64,000 nucleotides of DNA from Schistosoma mansoni (GCF_000237925.1 NW_017386046.1:434001-498000); one strand, 5' to 3'; shown: positions 1 to 12,902, counted from the first letter of the stretch. The notes: generated from the sequence alone by a model not told the origin. Made by a program: numbers and translations.

Positions 1-1232
1 GTATATGTACTTAAATGGATTTTGCACTGTATTTACGGAATTGCCCATAGAAGTAATCTAGGTTCATATTCCTGTCTGGCATTTAATGAGAAATCGACAA
101 AAATTCTCCTCAACTATAGAAAACTAATTCTTTCACAACGCATCCGTGTATTTATAGATTTACATTCAGTTTTATGAATGTATCGATCAACTACATATAA
201 TCTTGTAAAATATCTGATGTAGCCATTGAGTCCTATTGACAAGGATGTAAGTATGTAGTGAACGAAGATTTGGTGAAGAAACAGGTTTACTCTTTGATCA
301 AATCACACAGTGGTTTAGTAAAATATAAAAATCATACATTAACTACATTATTTTCACATCCTTCATCAGTTGTCCTTACCATTCTTCAAGATTCTTCCAA
401 TTTTATTATTCCAAATGCACTCTGTTCCCTTTCCTCATCTCTTCAATTCAATCTTCTGCCAAGTGGCATTCCGCTTCCCATTGCTGCTACATACTACTTA
501 TATCTGTCAGTATAAGCAGTCTATATCACAAGTATATTCTGTAGGGTTCATTCAAGCTGCCCAATCGCTGATATAATATCAAAGAAAAGATAGTGTCTTC
601 TTTCGAAGCTAATTCTTTGCTTAAAAATATTTTTTCCCGTAAAGAACATTGATTCCTTATGTCACTTATCTCTCCGGATATTATTAAATTGCCTATTCTT
701 GTAACAATTCCAATTGCTTTATTATTATTATTTAAAGCAATTAGTCCCTTTGATAAATTTTGATAGTGTAGTAAGAAGACGAAGATTATTAGAACTATGT
801 GATGATATATTAGCGCAATACATTTCGAATAATCTGATCATACATATACTTATTAAGAACAGTTATATATAAAAATAAAATGTCAACTAAACTGGAAATT
901 GGGGGTAAGAGTAGACAAGGATAATAAAGAAAATAATGTGAAAATAATTTGAAACCTAATCAAATTGTTTCCATAGTTTTTCTTCGTTTGTTTTTCTTCA
1001 CCCCCTCCTACCATTTTTTCTCAATTTGGTTCTTATGGTCCAATTATCTGAACATTTCTTATTGCGTAATCTTATAACTCTTATGAATGTTATTCCAGGA
1101 ATATCATTTAACGCACGGCCATCTTTGTATTTTTGTTTTTAATAAATTTTTTTCATCCCATTTTCCAATTTTTATCATTCCGTCTCGTCCAATTAAATGA
1201 CTAGTTTTAAATTCCTTATAATTGGTTACTTA
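1..1232. other. A+T-rich stretch, no gene seen
   Basis: No exon or recognisable repeat could be supported here. It may be intron or 5' flank of the plus-strand gene whose last exons lie at 2766 and 4143. A short part (about 730-780) resembles sequence at 27640-27710 in inverted orientation, so some of it is old repeat. Confidence 0.5.
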
Positions 1233-1292
1233 TTTCACAAACTTGGTATAGAATTTCAATACCTGTCGACAGAGCACATTTTCTTCACATCA

Positions 1293-1436
1293 TGGACGAT
1301 AGTAGCGTACGAAGTACAAGCGCTATTGTTTCTCACGTTATCACAGAAACGGATAACGTATTTTTGAATACATTGTATCCCGTAGCATTCCAATCACTTG
1401 AAGCGTTAAAGAGCACCATCAGAACTTATGAATGAG
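1293..1436 (+). other. 48-codon open frame of unknown meaning
   Basis: A 48-codon ATG frame sits in a patch that is less A+T-rich than its surroundings, and the frame stays open upstream of the ATG to about 1236. Residues are mixed (MDDSSVRSTSAIVSH at the start) with no motif I recognise. A splice-like AG lies before it, but no donor fits before its stop codon. It could be a decayed retroelement coding piece or chance. Confidence 0.15.
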
Positions 1437-2765
1437 CTACGTTCTACCATTATGCGGTGAGAGATTCTCATTTCCATAGAGCCGTATTTTAAATTTGTAT
1501 GTTGGAGAAATGGCCGTAGAACACCTGATAATTCTCATTTCGACGTTTGATAAATAAATGTAGGGTTTTATTCATTACATTGAAATTAAAAGTCAGTATA
1601 CCTAAATGTTAATTGATACAGTTGATCTTATTCGTCTTAAGTAGTATAAGTAAGATAGAAATTTATTTTGTCAAACGCAGGCTTGTTCATTTACATCTAA
1701 TGCAACCCAATATTTTAAATGCTATTCGAAAATGGTTATTCTTGTAACGTTTGGCTATTTCAAGCTTGACATTAAAAGAATAATATTCACATATAACGGT
1801 AAATGTACATACAGTTTTTTTATGGTTCGTCTATTATGTTTAACAAAGATAACCGATGATTTGAAAAAATAATTCTACACTTTCTAAATAAGTAACGTTT
1901 GCAATGTCATTTACAAATGACATTAAAGAAATTCAGATAATAATTTGGTCAGGCTGCGCATTTAAAAAACATTTGCTGTTGACATTATGTGCATTCACTG
2001 ACAGGAGTGTATCAGGGTAGTGAAATGGAGTTGATGTTTTTTTTTCCTCAGTTAAAATATTTATCAAAACTCTGATGGAACAGTCAGATATAATTATTAT
2101 TTATTCTAAATAAAATTCAAATGTTAAAATGCAAATTCTCATATTCAATCAAAGCACTTTATGTTATTTCGATTTGAACTAATCAGATTACAAAGGTGCA
2201 CATTTTACAGCCAATTAAAAAATTATTACAGGTGACAAAATGTTTGTGTGTTACCATTTGAGCAAACATTTTCAAAAACAAGTTCATCAAACACCAATTC
2301 GTAAATTTTTTAATCACACCCTAAAATTTCTAATCAATGGGTGGTAGGTGATCACAATGGCCATGCAATTAATATCAACCTCGTATATGCATATAAATAT
2401 TACTGTATGTTAGAGTAAAGCCTGGTGAGGATCTAATCGAAAACAATACTGTTCGCTTATGTATGTTGTTCTAAATTTATGTTTACTAACACTTGCTACC
2501 ATGACACATTTGAAGCCTTGTGACTAATTATACATCACATGATAAATGAAGCTATTATTAGGATAGTCAACACTGAGATTCAGAAACGTTCAAATAACGG
2601 TTCCAGGTAAGACGAAATCGTGCCAATCACAATCTATCTTTATTGAAATAATCATATAAACACATTAAAATAATATAGATTATTTTAAATTATGAACGAT
2701 AAATGCTAAATTATTCATAACTGGTGTTTTTTTATCATGTTTTTAATATTCTTTGATCCATGTAG
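1437..2765. other. Probable intron or upstream sequence
   Basis: A+T-rich with no supported coding or repeat feature. If the exon beginning at 2766 is real, its 3' part is intron, ending in a T-rich tract and TGTAG acceptor. Confidence 0.4.
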
Positions 2766-2964
2766 CGTTCATCATCCGGTGGTATGAATAAAAACAATTC
2801 TAAAAATTGTTCAGAAACTATTGGTCAATTAATTGGGACCCCTATGGAATCAAATCAACAATATAATTCCAATAGACAAGTAGCACAAAGATCTTATTCA
2901 GAAAGATCTTCAGAGAATCTTAAACATCCACTTCCACATCGTATGACTGACGATATCATCACTG
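2766..2964 (+). CDS. Internal exon of unidentified gene
   Basis: I read this as an internal coding exon. A T-rich tract ending in TAG precedes it and a GT donor (ACTG|GTATAG) follows. It enters in phase 0 and leaves in phase 1. The roughly 66 residues begin RSSSGGMNKNNSKN and are rich in Ser, Asn, Gln and Arg, with a charged end (HRMTDDIIT). No domain, signal peptide or membrane segment is visible, so it looks like a disordered tail. Reading on past the donor gives a stop after only three codons (IVS then TAG), which favours splicing. The phase fits exactly with the acceptor at 4143, making a C-terminal end on the plus strand. Upstream exons were not found. I do not recognise the gene. Exon status is inferred from open frame, splice sites and phase only. 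Confidence 0.5.
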
Positions 2965-4142
2965 GTATAGTTTCGTAGTTTCTTTGTTTTAAATGATGCA
3001 AACTCAAATGTGATTATGTGTCAGATATAGTGATAACAATATTTTTATTTAGTACCACAGAACTCGTTATGATTAGACTTTCCCAACAAACAATAAAAAA
3101 ATGTTACAATTAATTCCTACCTGACAAACTATATTCGAAGCAGAAGTATTACTACAATGATTATTGTTGAAGTTTATCTCTAGTTATGAAATACATCGGT
3201 TATCTTTAGTCTGAGGATTCACTTTCTCTCCCTCTTTCTGGCTAGAAGATTTTAAATGTTATTCGCATTACTTTTTCCTTGCATGCATCCCATTTTCAAA
3301 GAATAGACTAGAAAATATATACATTAATTAATTTGATCTATCCGCTTGAGTTTTACTGCCTTGTTGATTGAATGTTCAGGGTTTCATGTTAAAAAACATA
3401 TGGAAATGGTAAAAAGTGTTCACGTAGTGCTACAGTCACTACCAGTCATCAAATCATGATAGAAAGTGATTCTATATTTTTTTACTTACTTTTTTGCTTT
3501 TCAAGTAGTGAAATATCTTACCAACATTTTTTTAGAGGCAATCTGAGAAATTTCCTTTTCAAAGGACTAACCGTAGAGTTACTAAATGAATAGGTAATGC
3601 AGTAGTTCTTCAATACCATTATTAGCTGATGTTTGTATGGTAAATGTTGAAAATTTAAACTGAGACCTAATCAACAATGTATCAATTTAAAAGTTATGTG
3701 TGTATGAGATCATAAACATCTGTGGCGAAACGGAGGATGCGAATTCCTACACCAGTAATTTGTTTAAACAGCAGACATAGAAACAAGCCTTCAAAACTAA
3801 CGGGAATAATCGTTACCATTTAGTTTACAAGTGTATCTAAACCAATCAATAATTGAAACATAATAATATTTCTCTGAAATTGCTCACAGAGTATTCTTAA
3901 AAAAAACAGGAAAAAAGCAACATTAAACATTGATAACTGCTCTATACACTAATAATAATTAAACTTAGTAGCCATTGGCTCATTTTGATAATAGACAGTA
4001 AACTTCATTTATTAATTTACGGCTAACAATTCGGAATACTTCATTATAACCGATGCTTCGTCAGTGTATAAATAATCATAGAACATTGAAAGTTTACTTT
4101 TCAATAATATTAATAATTGTTCACATATTTTTTCACTTCCAG
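2965..4142 (+). other. Probable intron of the left-end gene
   Basis: Starts GT and ends with the tract TTTTTTCACTTCCAG, a strong acceptor. A+T-rich, with no repeat recognised inside. Confidence 0.45.
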
Positions 4143-4177
4143 ATATTTCACAACGAAAACCTGAATTAAGACTATAG
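4143..4177 (+). CDS. Terminal exon of unidentified gene
   Basis: A short last exon of 35 nt. With the phase-1 codon split from the exon ending at 2964 it reads D-ISQRKPELRL then TAG, giving the joined end TDDIITDISQRKPELRL. The polypyrimidine-CAG acceptor is strong and the phase agrees, which supports the join. The short length makes chance agreement possible. RNA reads across the junction would decide it. The function is unknown. Confidence 0.42.
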
Positions 4178-5169
4178 ACATGTAAACAACGGGAAAATCA
4201 ACAGGGGTGAAATACATAGAAATCTAAACAACGGTTGTGCTTATTTATTTATTTCTAAAACAAACTCTTCACTTTTATTTTTTTTCGATACCTACATGAA
4301 TTCGCCAAATTTATATAATAACTATAGAACAATCCGGTACTTCACCTAGTTAGTCAATATGGTAATCATTCAATCTTTTTTTCTTATTGGTTGGTACATG
4401 CATCAGTGATGAGTAAACAACCGAAATTCTCATTCAATCCAATCCCTTTAAATCTCCCGCCAGAGCTTCCAATTTTATATATCTATGAAAATTCACAAAC
4501 ATCCATAAGTATATATATATATACACACACTGAATTTCTTCTCTCTTTTTCACAGACACACACATCAATAATTGATATCTACATATAGATATCACTTTGG
4601 TGAATATATACTTGGAAAAAGAAAGGAAACATTTGTCAAATCTAACTTTTCCACTACACTAGTTAATTTTGCTGCTTTCTCTCCTTCTTACTGTACTGCT
4701 GATTGTATTTTTAATGAAAATGTATCATTTACTGAAATAAAATATTAATCATTCTTTTTCTTTATATATACAATTATAAACTAGCTAATAGTTCTATGTT
4801 TACTACGATGAACTGGTTTTTATCACTGTTCTTATTATACTACTTAATTAATTAATTACTGTTAATTACCTTTAATTATTATGAATATTGAAGCCATTAA
4901 AATTGTAGTATACACATACATACGTAAAAAAAAGTGTCACATCTCGACGACGTCTACAACAACAATGACGAAAACTGCCATTAAATAATCAAACCTCTTT
5001 TTTTTCAAAAACTAAATTCAACGAATTTTTCAAAATTGAAACAGTTGAAATTCAGTGAATATAAAAAATAAAAAAAATTGTATGGAATATTAATATGGTT
5101 TTCTGGTTTATTGATATTGTTATTGTTTGTTCAAAGTAGAATAAATACAATAGTCAAGTTGAACAATAA
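4178..5169 (+). other. Probable 3' UTR, then spacer
   Basis: Follows the stop codon of the left-end gene. It contains TA/CA dinucleotide runs near 4510-4530 and an AATAAA at 4736. Nothing else is supported. Confidence 0.35.
4736..4741 (+). terminator. Candidate polyadenylation signal
   Basis: AATAAA about 560 nt after the stop at 4177, on the gene's strand. The motif is common by chance in such A+T-rich DNA, so support is weak. Confidence 0.3.
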
Positions 5170-5300
5170 CTTCCAATGGAATCTAAATGAGTGATTCTTT
5201 CTATTTGGGACTGGTCAACTGGATGTACCCTATATTCTAGTGTTGATGTTCATATTGAAATTTTAATCCAGTGCATTCCACTTCAAATACTAAATAATTA
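5170..5300 (-). repeat. Degenerate SM-alpha hammerhead SINE fragment
   Basis: The reverse strand carries GGTACATCC, then TTGACCAGTCCCAAATA, then AAGAATC. This matches the SM-alpha hammerhead region, but the second core strand is GAATC instead of GAAAC and the first has CCAG instead of CGAG. The stem II partner is lost too, so no ribozyme activity is expected. It is a short old fragment with no target duplication seen. Confidence 0.6.
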
Positions 5301-6140
5301 TCCACTAAACCTTTTGAGTCTATATAACCATTGTCCTGTTTAACGAGTATGAAACCTATTAGATACATTGAGTACCATTCCATAATCTTTTAATTATCAT
5401 TTATTAGGAAGTGTTAATTATTCAATAATTTAAATATATCCTTTAACCGGATAACTTAAAAAAGAATATTTCACGTAAAAAGACTAATGAAACCAGAAAG
5501 TATTTTATCATTGTTTTGTTCATAGTTCAAACCTTCCTAAATAATACTTACACATTATCCTCCGAACATTAGTGCAGATTTTAACGGATTTTAATGTTTG
5601 ACCTAATGGTTGGGAAAAGTATCAATCCCTAGTCAAAATTCATAAGTTAAATGTTGTATACACCGTTAAAAATACTATACATAGATAAATAGTTGTAGCT
5701 TTTGTTGAGCTGAACTTAAATCTCATGTAGAATAATCAAGTTTGTAAACACATCCTGTCGATAACAACTAACACGATAAAAGACGTAGGCTGATTATGAC
5801 TTCCTCAATTTTAATAATAATAATAATAGTTTTGTTTGTTACTATATACTTAGCTCGGTAAGAAATTTTCACCATACACTATACATCTGTTTACATAATG
5901 AAAAAGTAAAAAAATAAATCATATATTTATGCTTTCAACTACTGAAATTTTGCATAATTTCTTCCTCTTTTTCGTGACATAATATGTGTATTAAATAAAG
6001 ATATTGTAGATCTTTCTAATATTTCTCCTTATGAACACGGATTCTAATATACTCGTGTCATGTTCTGAAAAAATAAAATAGATAAAGAAAATTTTACGTC
6101 TGTAAAAATGCTTCGAATTTATTCACTTAAATTTGCTGGT
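5301..6140. other. A+T-rich spacer
   Basis: No gene or recognisable repeat seen. Confidence 0.5.
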
Positions 6141-6480
6141 TTCATTGAGACAATGAACTGATCAATGTTAGACCACCATTGAGAGACTGGAAGTACTGAA
6201 CGGGCGTTTCGTCTTATTACCGAAATCAACTACAGTGTGCATCCACAATCTCACACACAATTCAAATCCACGACCTTCAATCTCACAAGTCAACGCTTAA
6301 TCCCGAGATCAATAAGCAAACATCCAGCGGTGTTTGCTTCCAATTTTAATCAATCCATGATGTTGCACGATCATCTTACATTGTCTTCAGTGGGTAACTA
6401 CCTCACACCTGACACTGTTAACTTCACTATTCACGACTTCTCACTAGAACTTCAAGAATCCCCTCTCGAAACTAGTTACT
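6141..6480 (-). repeat. Old hammerhead-bearing tRNA-like SINE copy (family 2)
   Basis: Matches family 2 in reverse: the 3' tail (ATCAATGTTAGACCACC), hammerhead half (GGGCGTTTCGTC), decayed B box and A box, then a 5' extension shared with the copies at 32.6 and 54.2 kb (GTCTTCAGTGGGTAACTACC, TTCTCACTAGAACTTC). It is heavily mutated and the ribozyme core is lost. The 81-residue open frame on the opposite strand is a by-product of the repeat. Confidence 0.7.
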
Positions 6481-8433
6481 AGTGAGAACATGATAATGTC
6501 CAGTTCGATGTTGTAGATTTTAATAAAATCCAACAATCTCTATAACCCCAAACTTAAAATTTGATAGTTGTTTACAAGATTTCAAATAACCGTCCACAAC
6601 GAATACCAAATATTTCATCACTTATACATTTAATAAATCACATGATCCAACCCAACACAATCAATGGTTTTTTTAAGGATTTAGGAAAAATATAGTGACC
6701 AATAATATGGAAGAGAATATACCCTACCAATATTTGATAAGTAATAGAAACGAAATTTGGTTAATGCCTAAAGTATTTGGTTTCAATATTGAAAAGGGAT
6801 GAGAGATCAAGAAGAATAAAACCTTAAACCAACATACATAAAGTCCGATAGGTTTCATAATAGAATTGTTAATGGCACAGGAGTTGTATTAGCTTATGAA
6901 TGTTTGATCACATGAATATTTGGACGGAAAATGATGAATTGTTTGTCTTAATTGTATTCCGCTGAAGTTAGTACGAGAATGTGGTGTTGCTCACACCATC
7001 AGAAACTTAAATGCTCGTATTTCTGAATTATTATTGGTATAAATATGATGCTCAGAAATGGATAGACAAGCTAATATGTGAAAGAACTCATTATTGCGAT
7101 TTGATCAACCGAGAATAAGTAATAATGAATACTGGTTTTCAGTTCATGTTCAACTGGGGCAGTATGTATGTATATGGCTGCATTCATGTCTATACACATT
7201 GTGGAGTGAGTGATAGTGATAACGAATTGAGTTTGTGGAGTTGAAGTGATCCGTCAGCTGATTGATTTATATACCCAACAGTGACTGGATATAGACGCAA
7301 AGCAGGACGATAAAAAAATCCAATTGAAAACTTTTACCAAAAACAAAATCATTTGGAACTTTGTGATTATACTTAATAGACTGATTAGGAGCTAAATGTT
7401 TGCAAGGACTTCTCAGTAAGTGGTATCCTCACATTATACAACCGAGTAAGATAAGGCTCACATGAATTCTGAAATTCGAATGACACAACCAGTACAACTA
7501 AAAAGATAACAAATAAAAACGCCAACTAAGCATATATTATTGCACACAGCATTGCTTCAACATACAACGAGGATTTTCATTGTAGTTTACTGTCCATTGT
7601 GTGTGACCGTACATTGAAACACTTTATTTATACTTCTGAAAGTTTATATTTCAAGCACACACCCGCTCATATGTGCTCGCAATCAAAGTCAACTACTTCA
7701 ATAGAATTAATCTACTTGTTTATGTGTGCGTGCATGGAATGGAAATAATTCATGCTTTTGTTTTATTAATTCTACCTTTTAAGTGTGCTACTGTGTTTAA
7801 ATCAATTCGATACTCATTAAAAGGATACGTGACGTATTCATGACGAAATAAACTAATTTTGGCGCCTTCTACACAGAATGCATCCAATCTAAAGAAAAAT
7901 AGATAAATACATGCATTTATTGTTATTATAATTTATAGAAAATGGAATAAAACAATTCATTAATTGAATGCGAATTTCATATGTATATAAATTCCTTTTT
8001 AAATAGAAACACACACATATATATCAATGAAATGATAAAATTTTAACCAAAATATCAATTACAGTTATCGAATACATAATAATTTGATACAAAGGTTTCA
8101 TGAAAATTATGCATATAGAGAAGCGATCTAAGTTCGACATCCATCAAAAATCATGAAGCTCTGGACATTGGTTTGATTAAATTCAAACATGTACAACGAT
8201 AATTGTCAATTCAATAATCTAGAAATTAAGTGTTCGCTTTTAAAAGTAAAGCTTTCAAGTTTCATCCAAAATAATGGGTCTATGCTTGTGTAATGTTGAA
8301 GAGTCCCACAGTTAAAATTTAAAAAATGTCTAGGGCATGATGACATTCCAATATTGGTTAGAAAATAAGTCTAGGATATGAACAATAAAAATTCAATTCA
8401 ATCTTCGGCAACGTTAAAATATTATATATTTTC
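6481..8433. other. Spacer with no clear gene
   Basis: No coding exon seen. The part from about 6900 to 7330 is purine-skewed and richer in G than its flanks, and may be old retroelement sequence, but I could not match it to another copy in this window. Confidence 0.4.
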
Positions 8434-8560
8434 AAAGTTGAAATCATGAGTCATTTGAAGCTAGACCACCAAGGAAAACCTGCAAGCACTGGACGGCCGT
8501 TTCGTCCTATTGTGGCTTTCAACTATTAAAATACTAAATCTCCACAAAACCCCTTATGAT
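8434..8560 (-). repeat. Minimal fold-back derivative of family-2 SINE
   Basis: The reverse 3' tail and 3' half of the hammerhead (8434-8513, containing GGACGGCCGTTTCGTCC) are joined directly to a forward-oriented SINE tail (TTCAACTATTAAAATACTAA to CCACAAAACCCCTTATG). The tRNA-like head and the CUGA core strand are missing. The result is a short element with inverted ends. Confidence 0.7.
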
Positions 8561-9435
8561 AACAAATATTTATTTGTTCTATTAATGTACATATATATGG
8601 GTTTATTGAGCCTCAGTATTGTTTGAAATGGTGAATTAATTAGCTTTTAAATAGTAGCTAATAGTGAAATATAGAACCAGTATTAGGTCATATGAACATT
8701 ATAATTCATGGTTATCTCAAAAAACCGGTTCGAAATGACATAAAACATTCAGTTTATATTCTACTCCTATGAATTATCTAAAATATAATTAATTAATAAT
8801 AGAGATAATTTTAAAGCCAAAACAACAATTGAGGCAGAATAATATGAATTCATTATATTTCATAGTTTCTCATCAGCTACTTACAACTGTATATGGTATT
8901 CAAATTAAACATTGAGGTATGATATTGTGTGAAACAAATAACATTGATAACAAAGATTATCAATAATAATTACATACATATATCTGTGTACGAATAAATC
9001 GGAGGTCATTTGGAGATGGAATTTAAAAACAAGAGGTAAGTGAAGCAGAAATTACATGCAGTCTGGAAGCATATTGGATGAAGTGTGTGATAATTATAGA
9101 AGTTGTGAAGAGTTTATATAAGATTCAAATCACTTGAAAATAGATATGAGAGACATTTAGTTATGAGTTAGTAGTTGTCTAGAATTAGAAGTTTATAAGA
9201 TGGGTTGTGTAATAATTAATTGGGATTTGAAGAATTTACATAAGTTTTGAAAGAATTAAGTAAATGAAAAAACTGATAGCTGTGGTGACGATTTTGATGT
9301 ACATAAAATAAGAATTAGTTTAGAGAAGATCACATAACAAAATGAACACTAGTAAAATAATAAGCTGAGATATCGATTTTCATCTGTCAATTAAAGTTTT
9401 TCTTTCGTTAGATTTTATTTCTTTCTTTCATTTAT
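8561..9435. other. Spacer, purine-skewed in its second half
   Basis: No gene seen. From about 9000 to 9330 the plus strand is rich in A and G (many GAAG, GAGA words), similar in character to 14.9-15.4 kb. No alignment could be made by eye. Confidence 0.4.
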
Positions 9436-9960
9436 TTAAACGCATGAATATTGGTATAATGAGGCACCAAATAGATATGCGCCACACAAATCATTCGATT
9501 TGTGTGAAGGCCGTGATACTGTCCGGGTACCCAAACCGAAGCAGGTGGTTTTCTTAGGGGGCCACACCCGGAGAATCGACCTAAAGATCTGATCCACAAG
9601 GCAGTGGAGCATCATGAGGAGATGCAGTCCCATGGTAGCCAGTGACCAACGATTGATTCATAAGCCATTTATTCCCTCAGGATACTGGAGCCCATGTACA
9701 CCATCGGTTTGGAATTAGAGTTTTCCAACTCCCCTAGGTGTACTTTCCGTATCCACCAACCCGGTAAAAGCGCCGGGCATTCGCTTTTCGTCCTCTCAAT
9801 TTCTTAAACAACACCCCCGCCACGAGAAGGCAGTGAGTAGGACTTCCCTGGCAGAGGCTATATACACGTGGCTATGTGAGAGCATTTGGAGAGGGAGAGA
9901 GGACTCTCACCACTCTCGGCCGTACCAGGGCGTTTGGAGGCTTCGATAGATCCTCATGTA
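9436..9960 (+). repeat. GC-richer interspersed repeat, family 3, longest copy
   Basis: About 525 bp, clearly richer in G+C than its flanks. It shares long stretches with 17612-17745 and 52992-53500: GGCACCAAATAGATATGCGC, TACTGTCCGGGTACCCAAAC, TCCCATGGTAGCCAGTGACC and a last part with a possible hairpin (GGACTCTCACCACTCTC). The short minus-strand open frame inside has no known domain. It may be the untranslated or 5' part of a retroelement. The class is not determined. Confidence 0.7.
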
Positions 9961-11010
9961 TGATGACTAAATTCAATTAGAAATCTATTAGGAGTCAGTT
10001 GGCTATAGTTTATGTTGGTTTTCCATCCCAAATTATAGACTCCCTACTTTAACATTTGCACAGACAAATGTAATCTAATCGGTTTGTCTTTTTGTATACA
10101 TATATTTACCCTTGTCAATTATTCACCGATACACTTAACTGCTTTTATATGAGAGTATGTGTGTGTATTTCTTTATTTCTTGTTCTATTCCTTATCTGTC
10201 TTTAGCTTGCTTTTATCTGTCTGACTAAAAATGTTGAGTCTTGTTTGATAAAAAGAATTAAGTAGGCTGAGAAACCTCGTTTCATGCTGCATCTCTTACA
10301 CTCTGTTTGAATAAATAAATATTTGAAATAGGTTCTTTAAACTTAATTCGTATTTAGCTTTTATTAGTACCAATGGACAATAAGGCTTTAGCCTAAGTAT
10401 AGCATACGGAATTAGACGGAGAATTTATGTATTATGGTTTATTCTTAGTCATTCATAATGGAGTCAATGCGTCGCCATAAGGTCACATGTAAGTGATATT
10501 ACTTTTAAACTTAATGTTACACCATATATTCCTCTGTTCAATAACTGTTTAACTCCAACTTCCCATGCTATTTCTACATAGATTACTGAAACAATTTAAG
10601 AGAATCCTTAATTATCTGTTTCAGTAACCTTTTCTTGACAGGCATAAATCAAAACAGCAGTGGCTTGTGTATTAAAGATTATCTAGCTCAAAACATCTTA
10701 CCTGTTTTTAAAAGAAAACATACCAAACAAACAATTAAATATTATTATTTGTTGTATTAATTTAGAAATGTAAGCCTAAAAGTTTCATATTAGATTTATC
10801 TAATCATCATACACAAGCTCTCGATATTTTGTTGTTCTTAGACTTTCAGTACATTGATAGATACTTATTCATTTCAGAAAATATCAATATTCAAAGGAAT
10901 AAGACGTTTATTATCTATCAGATAATATTGAATTTTTTTTCCAGGAATTTATTTATAATCTGTTTATATTCTATCTGAATTATTGTTATAATGTTCAACA
11001 AATATCTATA
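9961..11010. other. A+T-rich spacer
   Basis: No gene or recognisable repeat seen. Confidence 0.5.
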
Positions 11011-11344
11011 AGAAGGGATTTTTTGTGGAGGTTCTTAGTAATTTTATAGTTGAGATCATGAATCAATTGAAGCTAGACCACCATGGAAAACCTGGAAGCA
11101 TTGGAAGGTCGTCTCGTCCTATTGTGGGACTCCTCAGCAGTGCGCATCCATGATCCCGCCTCTCGAGATTCGAACCCAGTACCTATCAGTCTCGCGAGCA
11201 AACTCTTAACCTCGAGACCACTGGTCCGGCATCCAAAGGTGTCAATGTCTAACTTCAACCAACCCACGAAATGGACGTTCAGTGCTCCCACGTTTTCCAT
11301 GTTGGTCTGGCTTCAATTGACTCATGAATTAAACTATTAAATTA
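11011..11344 (-). repeat. Family-2 SINE with inverted second tail
   Basis: Read on the minus strand: A-box-like GGTCTCGAGGTTAAGAG, B box GGTTCGAATC, then the hammerhead region (11098-11143) and the tail. The core strand CTGAGGAG and stem II (GTCC/GGAC) are intact, but the second strand is GAGAC instead of GAAAC, so activity is not expected. At the right edge a second tail in the opposite orientation (TTTTCCATGTTGGTCTGGC, TCAATTGACTCATGAATT) makes the whole unit a fold-back. Confidence 0.8.
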
Positions 11345-12660
11345 ATACAATAGAATTATGTACTGAGCACATATCACATAAATGTTACACTGAGGTTTCA
11401 ACGAATATTTGAATAAATTATTACTATGCTGAATCAAAACATGATATCAAGTTTTATTTATTCATCAATGCTCTTCTTATCGTAGACAAAATGTAGATAG
11501 AATTAGGATTGCGAAATATACTTCAATGTAAGATAAAAACCGATACCTTCTGTGCAGAATCCATCAGTTCCCAGAAAGCGACCTTTATCATGATCTCACA
11601 TTTCCTAACGTCTATATATATATGAAGAACTTCATCTAATATATTTAATGATATTCTATTAAATACTTTTTATCTAAACAACTGCTGACAGAAAAAGTCA
11701 AGATTACCAAAAAAACATTAACATTATGATAATAGTCTAATTGTTAACAAAACAAAGTACATCTGTTCATGATAATCAAATATATTTCTATTATTCTTAT
11801 TTACTAATGGACTTCTGTAGTTAAATACTTATTTAAAGTGATTCATACATTCATAAATATTGTTGTTTAAGGTCTATTTATAAGAGAAAAGAATACAAAG
11901 TAAATAAAAACAAAAAAATTTCTTGTTTATTGATCGGAAAATTATAGAATATGCTTAATTAGACAAATAGCTTATCTATAAATACCAGCCAACATTGGAT
12001 TCATCCGAGTTGTTTGGAGGTAGTCGGGAAGAAACTGCAATCATAGTTTTTATACTATTCGACACCAATCCTGTAATCTAGACGAAACTATGTTATTTGG
12101 ACATGTGTTACTAGACTTCAGAGATTGAGACGGTCTCACTGAGCAATTTAGACTGTGACTGACATCCAGTAATATTGAGATGCTTACAACTGACAAGTCA
12201 CTGAGTAGTGAATAATATTATATCATCCTAGTTCGTTAAGTGTTGATCAAATTATATCAACCAAGTTGCTGTGTGGTTACTAATCTAGTCGTCTCTCTTA
12301 ATGTTTCCCCGAAAGGTAATGGATAATGTTAGTGATATTTCAATTATAATATTTCAACAAAGTACTTAACGAAGATAATGTTAACATTAATCTAGAACTT
12401 ACAGTAGATAATATTAACAGGATATCGACTATAAATTATTGTATCTGCTAATTTGGCTTTCAATATAATTAACTTTTATGTTTTTGGGCAACAGCGAAGA
12501 TTATCAACCGTAAGGAAACTTTGCTAAAATTACTAGCCTTCAGTGGAATTTAAGGTCGATTTTTTGTCTTATTTTGGGTTTATAATCTAGACTTACTTGC
12601 TTTCCAGCACTGATATTCACACCAAGACTTGAATCCAACCAATAAATACTTAAAGAAGAG
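11345..12660. other. Spacer with possible old repeat at 12000-12300
   Basis: No gene seen. A patch at about 12000-12300 is less A+T-rich and looks like decayed repeat, but no second copy was identified in the window. Confidence 0.4.
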
Positions 12661-12668
12661 CATATCTT

Positions 12669-12902
12669 AGATTTTTTTGAGCATGTTTTGAAAAGTCTCA
12701 GAACAAGAGAAAGAAAGACTCTAAACAGTGCAATTACCAAACATCTCTTGGATACAGGACATCATGTCGATACTTCGCAATCTTTCAAGGTGATTAGTAA
12801 GCAACCAAACTCTAGTCTTCTGAAGCCGTTGTTATCAGGCTTTAAAAATACACGACTCTCTTCCGATCTGAGATGGTTATTAATCTTTCTTTGCTTTGGT
12901 GA
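12669..12902 (+). pseudogene. Penelope-like element, broken GIY-YIG ORF end
   Basis: The reading frame gives LRTRERKTLNSAITKHLLDT followed by GHHVD and FKVI. This is the usual order of the region after the GIY-YIG core in Penelope-like retroelements (an N..I..HL..TGH..D block). A frameshift near 12822 moves the remainder (EAVVIR, then VINLSLLW and stop) into another frame, with an internal stop. The YIG motif and all of the reverse transcriptase are missing. It is a 5'-truncated dead copy, followed by its 3' untranslated region. Confidence 0.65.
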
